A stretch of DNA of 64,000 nucleotides from Pseudomonadales bacterium (GTDB lineage Bacteria > Pseudomonadota > Gammaproteobacteria > Pseudomonadales > Pseudohongiellaceae): contig JALQUB010000071.1 of assembly GCA_023268635.1 (NCBI GenBank), forward strand, positions 1-64,000. The letters are read 5' to 3'. The translations under genes and the position numbers were made by a program. Below, one piece after another: positions 29,451 through 39,033 of this stretch (within the stretch, counting starts at the first letter, position 1; each line of letters opens with the position of its first letter). A model generated the notes under the pieces. The model did no database searches and was not told the origin of the DNA. It was given only the letters and a program-made list of their open reading frames with translations.

Positions 29451-31478
29451 TTATGCGGTGTTAATTATTCGTGCGTTGGCTTGGCGATTTTGAAGTATGA
29501 AAATCGCGACTAATATCCCTGCGCCAATGAGATGGGTGAGGAACGGTAGAGGTGTCCACATGAGCAATCCGGCGCTGAGGAGGAGTAGTGATGCTGTCAG
29601 CGCATTCAGTTTCGCCTCGAGATGCCATTGGAGCACACCGGCCATTGCGTAAAGTCCCATGCAAGACCAGATAAAAATCTCTATGCGTTCTGGCCAGCTG
29701 CCAGATATCAGTGGTGAGTAGGCGAATAAGATCGGCACGAGATAGAGTCCCTTCGCGACTTTCCACGAAGTCAGGCCGGTCGCCATTGGGTTGGTCCCGG
29801 CGATGCCCGCCGCGGCGAATGAGGCCAAGCACACAGGCGGTGTGACATTACTGTCTTGCGATAGCCAGAAGATAATAAGGTGCGCACTCAACAGCATGCC
29901 CATCAGTAATTCGGGGGGAAGCATTTCCTGACGGATGAGTTGCTTCATTTCAAGCGGCATCTCCTGCAGTGCTATGGCAGGGTCGCCGCCGAAGAGGCTG
30001 AGCGTCGCCGCGACATTGCTGGGCAAATCGCCGGATTGAATCGCCATGACTAACGCGTCTAGTAGCGCAGATTGACTAATGAGGTCGTAGATCAGCGGTG
30101 CTGAAAGTGTGGCGAGTACGATGTAGGACGCGGTGACGGGTAGCCCCATGCCTAGCACCAAAGAAGCAAGAGCGACGAGGATGAGCGTGACCAGCAGACT
30201 GCCTTGCGCCCATTCAACAATCATCAACGAGAAAGCGTTGCCGATGCCAGTTGTGGTCACCACATTAATGATGATGCCGACCGCTACCAGTAATAAAGCG
30301 GTCGAGACCATGGTGCGAACACCGTCGACGATGGCATCGAAAACATCTGCAAGTTTCATCGGCGTGCTCGATAACCAGGAAGCTCCGACCACGCTGATAA
30401 TTGCGAATGCGGCGGCGGTAGTTGGAGTCCTTCCCGCGACGAGGAAAGCGACCAACACAAGCATCGGGATAATGAAATGCCAGCCGCCTTTCATCACGTC
30501 GCGGAGTCGCTCGGCGTCGGCAGCCTTCACCGTGATGAGCCCGAGTCGCTTCGCTTCGATGCGAACAAAATAGGACACGGTGAGGAAGTAAAGAATGGCC
30601 GGTAAGGTAGAGGCCGCGATGATAGTGAGGTAGGAAATCTGGGTGTAACTGGCGAGCACGAATGCGCCGGCGCCCATGACCGGGGGCATGAGTGCACCGC
30701 CGGTGGAGGAAGCGGCGACCACACCCGCCGAAAACTTAGCCGAAAAGCCTGATTTTCGCATCATCGGAATCGTGATCACTCCGGTCGATACAGTATTTGC
30801 CACTGCCGAGCCCGACACGGAACCCATGAGACCAGACCCCACTACAGCGACGAGTCCCGCGCCACCGGTATAGCGTCCTGCGAGGCAGCCGGCCAAGCGC
30901 ACGATGAAGTCTCCAGCGCCAGAGCGAAGCAGGAAGGCGCCGAAGATGATAAACATAAAGACGAATGTCGAAGAAATTTGCGCGGTGAGCCCGAACATTC
31001 CTTCGGTGGTGAAGAAACTGCGATAGAGCACCGTCTCTAAACTCAAGCCGGGGAAAGAAAAAACGCCGCCTATGTAGCGTCCCAAAAATAGGATATAGGA
31101 CAAACTCAACACTATCAGTATCGGCATGAACCAACCCGTCGTGCGACGCGTGAATTCAATCGCTAGGGCGATCGCGATAAATGAGAATAGATAGTCGCTA
31201 AAGATGTATTCAGTCTCACGGGCGTAGAGCGCGTTCTCGAAGAAAATGAGATAAGCCGAAGTGGCGACGGCGAGTCCCGCGAGCGAAATATTCACCCAGT
31301 AGGTGACGCTCCGCCGCTCGATACGGTCTGACTCATTCGCCATGAGCGCACACAGTGCGCAGAATCCGCCGAAGTGGATTGCAGCAAGCCACAATTCAGA
31401 AATACTCGCGAACACATTGCAGTAAATATGGAATGCGGCGAAAGCGAATGCGGCCCAGCGCAAAGAGGGAGACTTCAT
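29451..31478 (-). CDS. TRAP transporter permease, fused small+large membrane subunits (TAXI type)
   Basis: Multi-TM; GSGLMGSVSGSAVANTVSTGVITIPMMRKSGFSAKFSAGVVAASSTGGALMPPVMGAGAFV. Confidence 0.92.
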   Translation of the reverse strand: MKSPSLRWAAFAFAAFHIYCNVFASISELWLAAIHFGGFCALCALMANESDRIERRSVTYWVNISLAGLAVATSAYLIFFENALYARETEYIFSDYLFSFIAIALAIEFTRRTTGWFMPILIVLSLSYILFLGRYIGGVFSFPGLSLETVLYRSFFTTEGMFGLTAQISSTFVFMFIIFGAFLLRSGAGDFIVRLAGCLAGRYTGGAGLVAVVGSGLMGSVSGSAVANTVSTGVITIPMMRKSGFSAKFSAGVVAASSTGGALMPPVMGAGAFVLASYTQISYLTIIAASTLPAILYFLTVSYFVRIEAKRLGLITVKAADAERLRDVMKGGWHFIIPMLVLVAFLVAGRTPTTAAAFAIISVVGASWLSSTPMKLADVFDAIVDGVRTMVSTALLLVAVGIIINVVTTTGIGNAFSLMIVEWAQGSLLVTLILVALASLVLGMGLPVTASYIVLATLSAPLIYDLISQSALLDALVMAIQSGDLPSNVAATLSLFGGDPAIALQEMPLEMKQLIRQEMLPPELLMGMLLSAHLIIFWLSQDSNVTPPVCLASFAAAGIAGTNPMATGLTSWKVAKGLYLVPILFAYSPLISGSWPERIEIFIWSCMGLYAMAGVLQWHLEAKLNALTASLLLLSAGLLMWTPLPFLTHLIGAGILVAIFILQNRQANARIINTA

Positions 31479-32617
31479 CGTGCTTCCTCCTCACTGGCTG
31501 CTTTCATCGCCCGTGCCCGAGCCAGCATTTCACGTCCTTTTACGTCGGTATCGAAGGGTAGCGCTTCTAGCTCCCCCTCACTCCAATCCTCGGCATGAAT
31601 CAATCTATCAGGAATCTCTATGCCCACTTCGCGGTAGTAGCGAATCGCGCCACGGTGGAGTGGCGCACCAAGCCCTTCGATGGCAATGTCTAGCCGCATA
31701 TCCTTAGTCGCACCATGAATTTCTTGTAGGGTCGCTAGGTTTTCCCAGATCACCTTGGTGATTTGATAGACGCTCTCTTCAGGGATGTCAGCGCGTGTGA
31801 CGAGCACATTGGGTGAGCCGATGGTACGTATGTGTTCGGTCTGATTTGGATACGTGCCGGGAGGGAAGTCGTACCAGTCCCAAAGTGGGTAGGTAGAATT
31901 CAGTTTGTCGAGTGTTTCCTGAGTCCAGTTGAGAATTGTGAGGCGGTCGCCGAGTAAGGCATAGGCCTGCGTGATCGAGCTCACTGGTGCGCCGGCCGGT
32001 ATATTCATGCCGACAATATTGCCGTCTTGAATGGCGCTTGTCGTCGGGCCGTACCCCATATAGGCGAGGTTGAATTTATTTTGATAGTCGATGCCCAGTG
32101 TGTCGAGAATAAAGCGGCCAGTCTGCTCTGCCCCGGAATTGCGTTGGCCGAGGACATAGCGCTCGCCATTGATATTGTCTAGGTCCATGATTTCGCCCGT
32201 GGGAGCGAGTTCAGTCAACAGCACGAAGTGTTCGACGTTCTGCCACATCGCGCCGATGCTGCGCATCTGTGTCTGAGGCTTGCTGACCGGGCCCTCGCCG
32301 TTCCAAGACCAAGCGCCGAACGGGCCTTGCAAGAGGGCAAATTGTGCTTGATTGTCGCGTAATAATTTCACGTTCTCTAAGGATCCTGCCGAGCTGATGG
32401 CGGTCAGCGATATGCCTTCACTTTCCGCGAGTTGTGCGTGTGCGAGTGTGGCTAATGCAACGCCGACTGGATAATAGGTACCTCCAGTAGTGGCGGTGGT
32501 CAGGATGTAGGGACGCGCGCGTGAGAGTTCATCGCTGCAGGCGCTAAGTGAGAATAGGATTACGAGCGCTCCGATGCCGAGCAGGCGGGAAGAAAAAGAG
32601 ACTACAGGCGTTCGCAT
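31475..32617 (-). CDS. TAXI family TRAP transporter solute-binding subunit
   Basis: ILTTATTGGTYYPVGVALATL; SAGSLENVKLLRDNQAQFALLQ; 4-nt overlap with the permease gene. Confidence 0.9.
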   Translation of the reverse strand: MRTPVVSFSSRLLGIGALVILFSLSACSDELSRARPYILTTATTGGTYYPVGVALATLAHAQLAESEGISLTAISSAGSLENVKLLRDNQAQFALLQGPFGAWSWNGEGPVSKPQTQMRSIGAMWQNVEHFVLLTELAPTGEIMDLDNINGERYVLGQRNSGAEQTGRFILDTLGIDYQNKFNLAYMGYGPTTSAIQDGNIVGMNIPAGAPVSSITQAYALLGDRLTILNWTQETLDKLNSTYPLWDWYDFPPGTYPNQTEHIRTIGSPNVLVTRADIPEESVYQITKVIWENLATLQEIHGATKDMRLDIAIEGLGAPLHRGAIRYYREVGIEIPDRLIHAEDWSEGELEALPFDTDVKGREMLARARAMKAASEEEAR

Positions 32618-32649
32618 TGACGATCCTTTATTCGATTTAGGGTGGTGAT

Positions 32650-32904
32650 CTATGGTTTCGGTTTATCAGATTTATCAGCGCCGAGCGTATTGTTGACTGT
32701 GCCCGCGAGAGGTTTTTCGGTCTCGATGATGCCGATGAGGGCGATCGCGCCGAGAAATACCATGGCGACTAGGAGTAGCCCCATTATTAGTAGGACGCGG
32801 ATCAGGAGGTTGATGTTGGTGTCGGTGAAGTATTCCACTGACTCAGCGGTGCCAGTGACGATGATGATTGCCACACCGAATGCGATCCAGATTGCCTTTT
32901 TCAT
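32650..32904 (-). CDS. Small membrane protein (84 aa) immediately upstream of the TAXI-TRAP genes
   Basis: Two hydrophobic helices; short gaps to both neighbours on the same strand. Confidence 0.65.
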   Translation of the reverse strand: MKKAIWIAFGVAIIIVTGTAESVEYFTDTNINLLIRVLLIMGLLLVAMVFLGAIALIGIIETEKPLAGTVNNTLGADKSDKPKP

Positions 32905-32941
32905 GGCCTACTCTCATTAACTCATGCTTGTGAATGGCTTT

Positions 32942-34618
32942 TTATTCTGAGAGTAAGAGTATGCCTTCAATTGCGTCTGGGGTCATCGCCGTAAAGACGA
33001 AAATATCATCAAGACTGTCTTTATTTATGCGTGTTGCGACTAGGCCGCCGCTGTTGAGGTCGGCGGTTAGGGGGATGCTGAGGCTCGCTACAGTGTCGAT
33101 TCCGTTGAGTGGGTCACTATCGATGACTGCTGCATCGACGACAGCTTTCAGGTCTATGGTGTAGTTGTCTCGATCTCGGCTGTAATTTAGGGCGCCAAGG
33201 AATGTGGTGCTGGATGCTATTTCGACGGCGTCATAAAAGACCTTCAGCTGGTCATTGACTAGCACCAGAAGGTCATTGCGTTGATTCTCTGCGACTCCTT
33301 CCCTGAAGTCATTATTGAGCTGAGCGTTAGCAGAGAGTGAATTCACCGATTCGCCCGCCGCTCTCGCCTCATCGGCGATGTTGCGGAGAGACGTGGCGAG
33401 TCGAATCACCGACGGAAACTTGAGTGCGACGGTGATCTTGCGGGAGGGTCGCCTAGCGAATTCATTGCCTTCATTTCTGTAAACGAAGGCCTCGACAGAG
33501 ATGCTGCCGGACAGGGCGAGCCAGACGAAGATGTCGCCAACGGAAATGGGTTCGACGCGCCAGAGCCAGAGGTCTTTCTTGCCATCACCGTCTTCATCAT
33601 TCAGAAATGTGGAGAGCACATTTCCGCCAGAGCGCAGGACTTGGCGCGGGGAGTCGAGGTCTAGCCCATTCGCATGCCCGCCGAATATGGAAACCTTGCC
33701 GCCTTCGCGGAGGAGTAAATCCGCAATATTATCGCCATCGATATCCTCGAGGATCTCTTCGTGGCTGAGCGCGAGTACGCCTGTTAAATTGGCGAAATCG
33801 AGATTTTCAATATCGAATTTACCTAACCGCGCCTCAATCTCTTCACGGTCTATGGTGTAACTCGGGTTCGAGGAGAAATAGAACTGCGAGTCAGTATCGG
33901 CGAGGAAGACGGCTAGTTTCTGCTCTGTGTCTGAGATCAAGTCCTCGGCCCCATCATTATTCACATCACGCAACAATAAATTTGGAATGTGTAAGGACTG
34001 GCCAATTCGGCGCGTGATATCGGGGGAATACAGGGTGGTATTGAGTCGTGTCTCTGTCTCGACTCGAATCGGGGATAAAAATCCGTCAGGGGATTTGAGA
34101 TGGATGGCGACCTGGTTCGCCTCTGGGAGTATGAGATCATCCAAGCCATCACCATTGACGTCGTTGACGAAATTGAGCGGATGGACTCCCGCACCTATAG
34201 GCGAGCGTAGTCCGCTCAGCACGCTTATGGGTGACGTCCAGGCAGTGTCATCGTCTAGCAACTGGTAGACCTTCACTTCCGCACCCGCTTCTAGGGTGAC
34301 GAGCGCGAGTTTATTGGGATTCTGTCCTAGGTTGTTGGAGAAATCCCAGCCGAGGGAATCCGAGTCGAGAGTAAAAGTCACGAAACCCGAAGTGAAGTTG
34401 AAGCCATTCTCAGTCTGGAGATAGACGCGGAGCTCTTCGTCGAGTTGCGCGAGCAAGTCGGTGCGGCCATCATTATTTAAATCGACGCTGGTGAAACTTT
34501 TTGTGTCGATCGGCAATGAGAAGGGAGTCTGGTTAAAGTGTAGTTCGTCGGCCGCCTGGATATTACCAATGCCCAAGCTGAATAGCGCTATAGAGAGTCG
34601 AGACGCGAAACGGGTCAT
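32942..34618 (-). CDS. Exported FG-GAP/VCBS-repeat protein
   Basis: Signal peptide; repeats VDLNNDGRTDLLAQL, VNDVNGDGLDDLILPEA, LRDVNNDGAEDLISD, LEDIDGDNIADLLLREGG, LNDEDGDGKKDLWLW. Confidence 0.8.
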   Translation of the reverse strand: MTRFASRLSIALFSLGIGNIQAADELHFNQTPFSLPIDTKSFTSVDLNNDGRTDLLAQLDEELRVYLQTENGFNFTSGFVTFTLDSDSLGWDFSNNLGQNPNKLALVTLEAGAEVKVYQLLDDDTAWTSPISVLSGLRSPIGAGVHPLNFVNDVNGDGLDDLILPEANQVAIHLKSPDGFLSPIRVETETRLNTTLYSPDITRRIGQSLHIPNLLLRDVNNDGAEDLISDTEQKLAVFLADTDSQFYFSSNPSYTIDREEIEARLGKFDIENLDFANLTGVLALSHEEILEDIDGDNIADLLLREGGKVSIFGGHANGLDLDSPRQVLRSGGNVLSTFLNDEDGDGKKDLWLWRVEPISVGDIFVWLALSGSISVEAFVYRNEGNEFARRPSRKITVALKFPSVIRLATSLRNIADEARAAGESVNSLSANAQLNNDFREGVAENQRNDLLVLVNDQLKVFYDAVEIASSTTFLGALNYSRDRDNYTIDLKAVVDAAVIDSDPLNGIDTVASLSIPLTADLNSGGLVATRINKDSLDDIFVFTAMTPDAIEGILLLSE

Positions 34619-36225
34619 TGAGATCCTCCTCGAGAAACTAACACGGTTATGCTGTTCCCATGTCGGAGTATGAGGTCGGGTATCGCATCGCTGTTGAGCG
34701 CTAAGACTTCAAATTCAAATACTGTTTTGTCGCTTGTATATTCCCAGAAAGCTTGTGTGGCAATTTGTAAATTATCGTCGATCTTTTTTGCGGCTAGGGT
34801 GCCCCGTTCGGTAATGAATAGAGCATCGCGCCTACCATCGCCATCGATGTCATAACGTAGCGACATTTGTTCGGATAGGCCTCGAACATTGCTGGCTGAA
34901 AAGCTCTCGACAAGCTGGCTTGTGGGTCTGCGTGCGAACAGAGTTCCACCTGCTTCATTTGTTGCTTCGGGAGCGTACAACAACTGAGTGCGATTAATAC
35001 TTGCATTACGAATAGCATCGACGACGGGTAAGGTGTAGTAGCTCACACTGAGTGCGGTTGCACCGGTCGCCAAGGGGAGGGTGTCGATGCGCACGTCATA
35101 GCCTGCGAATCGCATGAGTTGATCGGGGCGTACAATGTTAAACGCACTTTTCTCACTTTCAGTCGCATAGCTAAGGTAGAAACGCGCTTCCCATTCATCG
35201 CCATCGCCGGCGAGACTATACAGGTCCTGTCTTCCGTCATCGTTCAAGTCTGCGAATTGCAATTCGTCTCCGTCTTCAAAGCTCGTCGACCACAGCTCAT
35301 CGTCCGAGAACCCTTCCTCGGTTTGATAGGCAATATTCAGTTGCGGCTGCGCATTGTCGTCGAGGTTGATAAAGGCAAGATCTTCCTTCCCGTCGCCATC
35401 GAAGTCCGCGAAAACTGCATTCGGAATCCAATCTGCAGTATCGAGTAGGGCGCGTTTGTCGGCGTTTGAGTCCCAAGCGCTGACGAAGTCATCGAACGGG
35501 TTCTGCCGCGCGACTTCTACTTTTATGCTTATTCCAGCTTCGGCGTTAATACCTAGATTTGTCTCTAAATTAGTCTCTCTGTTGTTTCGACGAGCTAAAG
35601 TGAGTGAGTCATTGACCGTCGTAATACCCCCCGCGTCAGAGAATCCTTCGGCGTTGCCGCGGAAGAAACGAAATCCCTTTTCAGCGGGAAGAAGGAGGTC
35701 TGGAAATTGTTCCCCATTCCTGCTTTTCAACTGGGGGAGAAACTCCACACGCCGTTGAGAGGCGATTGAAACGAGAGAGTCGAACTGCATAATGGGTTTT
35801 AGGTTATCGGCATACCCTTCCGTTCCGGCGGAAAGGCTGAATACGCCATTCGCCGCATGCAAGATTAATTCAGTGCCCGGTTCGTCGCGCAAATCCCCAA
35901 AGCCTATCGCGATAATTTCCGATTTAATGTCGATGCGCTGGGGTGTGTTAGGAAAATCACCGTTCACATCTTGGTAGTGGATAAGGAGTTCGCGGCCGTT
36001 CGCCTGAGTGTAGTCTCCATAAATAAGGTCGAGCAGCCCATCGCCATTAAGATCCTCGGTAAGCAATGGCGACCAATTTTCTGATCGATTAAGTTCAAAC
36101 GCGGCGAAGTTGGGTTGATAAGATGTTGAAGAATTCGCGTTATCCTGCGCCTGAGCGGTAAAAGCGCACAAGCTCAGGCAGGCTACTAGAGTGCCGGTGA
36201 CAATATTTTTTCCGACTTTGCTCAA
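34615..36225 (-). CDS. Exported FG-GAP/VCBS-repeat protein
   Basis: Signal peptide; LTEDLNGDGLLDLIYGD, FADFDGDGKEDLAFINL, FADLNDDGRQDLYSLA, RYDIDGDGRRDALFIT. Confidence 0.8.
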   Translation of the reverse strand: MSKVGKNIVTGTLVACLSLCAFTAQAQDNANSSTSYQPNFAAFELNRSENWSPLLTEDLNGDGLLDLIYGDYTQANGRELLIHYQDVNGDFPNTPQRIDIKSEIIAIGFGDLRDEPGTELILHAANGVFSLSAGTEGYADNLKPIMQFDSLVSIASQRRVEFLPQLKSRNGEQFPDLLLPAEKGFRFFRGNAEGFSDAGGITTVNDSLTLARRNNRETNLETNLGINAEAGISIKVEVARQNPFDDFVSAWDSNADKRALLDTADWIPNAVFADFDGDGKEDLAFINLDDNAQPQLNIAYQTEEGFSDDELWSTSFEDGDELQFADLNDDGRQDLYSLAGDGDEWEARFYLSYATESEKSAFNIVRPDQLMRFAGYDVRIDTLPLATGATALSVSYYTLPVVDAIRNASINRTQLLYAPEATNEAGGTLFARRPTSQLVESFSASNVRGLSEQMSLRYDIDGDGRRDALFITERGTLAAKKIDDNLQIATQAFWEYTSDKTVFEFEVLALNSDAIPDLILRHGNSITVLVSRGGSQ

Positions 36226-37181
36226 CGTTCGATTTCCTCGATTAACTCACCGTAATCGCTCGCGTATTCGAACAAGCCGAGGAGCTTATGGATGCGCTCT
36301 CCGCCGATCTGTTGGTAGTGATAGAGAGAAAATAGCCAGAGATTGAGGAGGGTGAATTCCTTGCTCTTATTTTGAAGCGAGGCCTCGTAGTTCATGACGG
36401 GGCCTAAGGAAATGCGGCTAACGCGCCGGCCTGGGTGCCAGAGCTTTAGAGCAATTCGACTTAACTGGTCACCATCGTAAACATCTAACACCACTCGGTC
36501 ACCCAATTCATGCTCTAGAGTGAGTCGATTGATGAGATCCTGTGCGGAATTTAATTCGCGACCTTGCAGGGCGATGATGTTGTCGCCAATCTTGATTCCT
36601 GCCTCGCTCAAAGGGCTTTCGTCGAATATTTCCACGACGGTTGCCGCTGCGACTTGTCGTTTTTTATCCGGTGTGACATTGATCAATGCCGAGCTATAAC
36701 CGGCGCGCGTGGCGAAAGGGTCAATTCTATAAAGTTCTTTCGGTTCGCTTCCTTGATGCGCAGCCCGAGCGAGGACGTTGGCTGCGAAGACGGTCGAGTC
36801 CCGACGGACTGTGAATTCAAACATGCCGGGCTGCGCAGTTTGCTCCAGCAAAGCCAGTGTATCGGGTGAGTCTGTCGGCAGGTCGTTTATCCGCAATACA
36901 ACATCTCCGGCACGTATGCCCGCGGCCTCGGCGGCTCCACCTGGTGTCAGCGCACGCACTCGAATGCCGGGCAGGGTTTCGAGATTGAATAGAGAGTCAC
37001 TTTCGTTCGTACCCGCTTCAAGACCGAAGTCAATAGACTGCGGTTCGTCCTCAACGGAAACGAGCTGAATTCGCTCCGGTGACAGAGTGAGTTCAGGTAT
37101 TTGTTGGGTAGCCTCATAGCTCACGCAGCGAACCAGAGACAGTGCCATTAGTAGGGCTAGTCCTGCTCGTATAAAAGTCAT
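36222..37181 (-). CDS. Envelope protein with two PDZ domains (track ORF extends to 37250; likely start 37181)
   Basis: TPGGAAEAAGIRAGDVVLRINDLPTDSPDTL and DESPLSEAGIKIGDNIIALQGRELNSAQDL. Confidence 0.75.
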   Translation of the reverse strand: MTFIRAGLALLMALSLVRCVSYEATQQIPELTLSPERIQLVSVEDEPQSIDFGLEAGTNESDSLFNLETLPGIRVRALTPGGAAEAAGIRAGDVVLRINDLPTDSPDTLALLEQTAQPGMFEFTVRRDSTVFAANVLARAAHQGSEPKELYRIDPFATRAGYSSALINVTPDKKRQVAAATVVEIFDESPLSEAGIKIGDNIIALQGRELNSAQDLINRLTLEHELGDRVVLDVYDGDQLSRIALKLWHPGRRVSRISLGPVMNYEASLQNKSKEFTLLNLWLFSLYHYQQIGGERIHKLLGLFEYASDYGELIEEIER

Positions 37182-38029
37182 AGCGTTTTTCTCCGCACAA
37201 CGACTAAGCTCAGCGCTAAGCAAATGAGGAAAGTTGGCAGAGGCGCCCAATAATTGAGTTGTAATAAGCGGTCGTCGATCAATACGTCGGAATAACCTCG
37301 AGCTAGCCGTGCGACATCTCCAAGATACGAGGCATCGATGAGGGAAGGTTGAAATGTCGCGTAAAAATAGGCGGCAGTATCTCCGAGCGAAGTCTTGAAT
37401 ACATCGAATGAGAGGGTGAGGCCTAGTGCGAGCGTCAACGCCTGGGTCGCCGATTGCGCTAAGATGGAAAGCATTAGTCCGAACGCTATCGCTGCGGGCA
37501 AAGGCAATGCGGCGAGCTGTAAACCCAAATGAATTTCTTTGAGGATTTCTCCTTCACTGATGAGTTCGTAGCCATCTTCCACCACGGGTCCAAGCTCGAA
37601 GAGCATGGTGCTGAGCCACCAGCTACCAAAGATCAACACGATTAGTGAGGTCGCTGTTAGTAAATACAGGCTTAGTAATTTGGAAATGACTAAATTTGTT
37701 CGGCTCACTCGACGAATGACTGAGTGGCGGAGCGAGCCTAAGTCCCGTTCTGCGGCGAAGCTGTGCGCTGCAGAGGCGACGCAGAGGAGCCCAAGTGCTA
37801 TAAAACCCGTAACGAGAGCGTCTACCCAGTAACCGTAACCACTCGACGCTACTTCGAGAGGGTCTGAACCTAATAACGCCTTTTGTGCTTGCGCGCCAGA
37901 TTCACCGAGTGCAGAAAATAGGAGTTGTATTGCGGCGAGGGAAACGGGTGCTAGGACTAATAAGCGCGTCCCGAGTGAGCGTACAGCGACAAATAATTCC
38001 GCACGCAGCGCAGAGATGAAGGCGTTCAT
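37178..38029 (-). CDS. ABC transporter permease (ABC-2 type)
   Basis: Six hydrophobic segments; AAERDLGSLRHSVIRRVSRTNLVISKLLSLYLL typical of ABC-2 permeases; 4-nt overlap with the ATPase. Confidence 0.75.
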   Translation of the reverse strand: MNAFISALRAELFVAVRSLGTRLLVLAPVSLAAIQLLFSALGESGAQAQKALLGSDPLEVASSGYGYWVDALVTGFIALGLLCVASAAHSFAAERDLGSLRHSVIRRVSRTNLVISKLLSLYLLTATSLIVLIFGSWWLSTMLFELGPVVEDGYELISEGEILKEIHLGLQLAALPLPAAIAFGLMLSILAQSATQALTLALGLTLSFDVFKTSLGDTAAYFYATFQPSLIDASYLGDVARLARGYSDVLIDDRLLQLNYWAPLPTFLICLALSLVVVRRKTL

Positions 38030-38988
38030 AGCGCACCCCTCGACGCAATGCTAGTCGGCGTATCACTAGTGTGCTCGCGGAATACAGTATTCAATGAAGC
38101 CTGCCCGTGAACGAGTTCTTCGACCTCGATACCAGACTCGATTAATTTCCGGTTTATTTCGGCTGGTTTCGCGCCCTGCAAAACAATATGCAGCACGTTG
38201 TTGATGATTCGCTCTATCGATAGCCCACTCATGGTTGCGAGTAATTCCTGTGCTGCTTCACATTGTGGTGTTGTGATTTCTACTCTAGCGCTGGTGGCGG
38301 CTAGTAAACTCTCCACGGACCCACTCACGGCTATACGACCCTCGTGCAACACGGATAGGTGAGTGCAGATAGTTTGCAAATAGGGAAGTTGATGGCTAGA
38401 GAGTAAAAAACTCATGCCAAATTCGCGGTTGAATCTACTGATTAGCTCTAAGACTTCATCGACTCCCCCCGCATCTAGGCCATTGAATGGTTCATCGAGG
38501 AGAATAAGTTCGGGATTTCCCAAGAGAGCGTGGGCGATGGAGGCGCGTCGGCGATTACCGAGAGACAGGCTGCGAACTTTATAGTTGGCGTAGCGATTAA
38601 TCTCTAACAGAGACATGACCTCGTCGACATCCCGTTCAGGATTTGGCAGCAACAGACGAGCGTGCTCTAAAGCCTGCCTCACGGACAGATGAGTATGCAG
38701 TGATGGAGTGTCGAAAATGGCGACCACGCGTCCCTCGGCTCTATAGAGATGCGAGGGCGGTAGGTCGAGTACAGAGATTGCGCCGCTATCGATCGGCCGC
38801 AATCCGAGGATGCAATCCAGCGTTGTCGTCTTGCCTGAACCGTTTAGCCCCACAAGGCCATGTATAGCACCATGCTCGACGACGAGATCGAGGCTCTTCA
38901 GTACGGCAACCTTGCCAAAGCTCTTGCTGACACCTTGGAGTGTGATGGCGGCTTGTTGTTTTGTCTGCGGTGCGGTCATCTTGGCCAC
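38026..38988 (-). CDS. ABC transporter ATP-binding protein
   Basis: GLNGSGKTTT Walker A, SLGNRRRASIAHALLGNPELILLDEPFNGLD. Confidence 0.92.
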   Translation of the reverse strand: MAKMTAPQTKQQAAITLQGVSKSFGKVAVLKSLDLVVEHGAIHGLVGLNGSGKTTTLDCILGLRPIDSGAISVLDLPPSHLYRAEGRVVAIFDTPSLHTHLSVRQALEHARLLLPNPERDVDEVMSLLEINRYANYKVRSLSLGNRRRASIAHALLGNPELILLDEPFNGLDAGGVDEVLELISRFNREFGMSFLLSSHQLPYLQTICTHLSVLHEGRIAVSGSVESLLAATSARVEITTPQCEAAQELLATMSGLSIERIINNVLHIVLQGAKPAEINRKLIESGIEVEELVHGQASLNTVFREHTSDTPTSIASRGAL

Positions 38989-39033
38989 AAGCTTATTTAA
39001 TCACTGATGTATCGAAGCTGAATGCTTGCATCA

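Noticed and set aside
30133-30573. 146-aa plus-strand ORF over the TRAP permease
   Set aside because: Antisense to a clear membrane protein gene; Met/Thr/Ser-rich shadow translation.
35354-35758. 134-aa plus-strand ORF (and 33501..33860, 33927..34268)
   Set aside because: Antisense shadows of the FG-GAP genes; low-complexity Ser/Arg-rich translations typical of spurious frames.
32942-36225. Possibility that the two FG-GAP genes are recent tandem duplicates or DNA repeats
   Set aside because: Their sequences share the repeat motif but little else by eye; no long nucleotide repeats seen.
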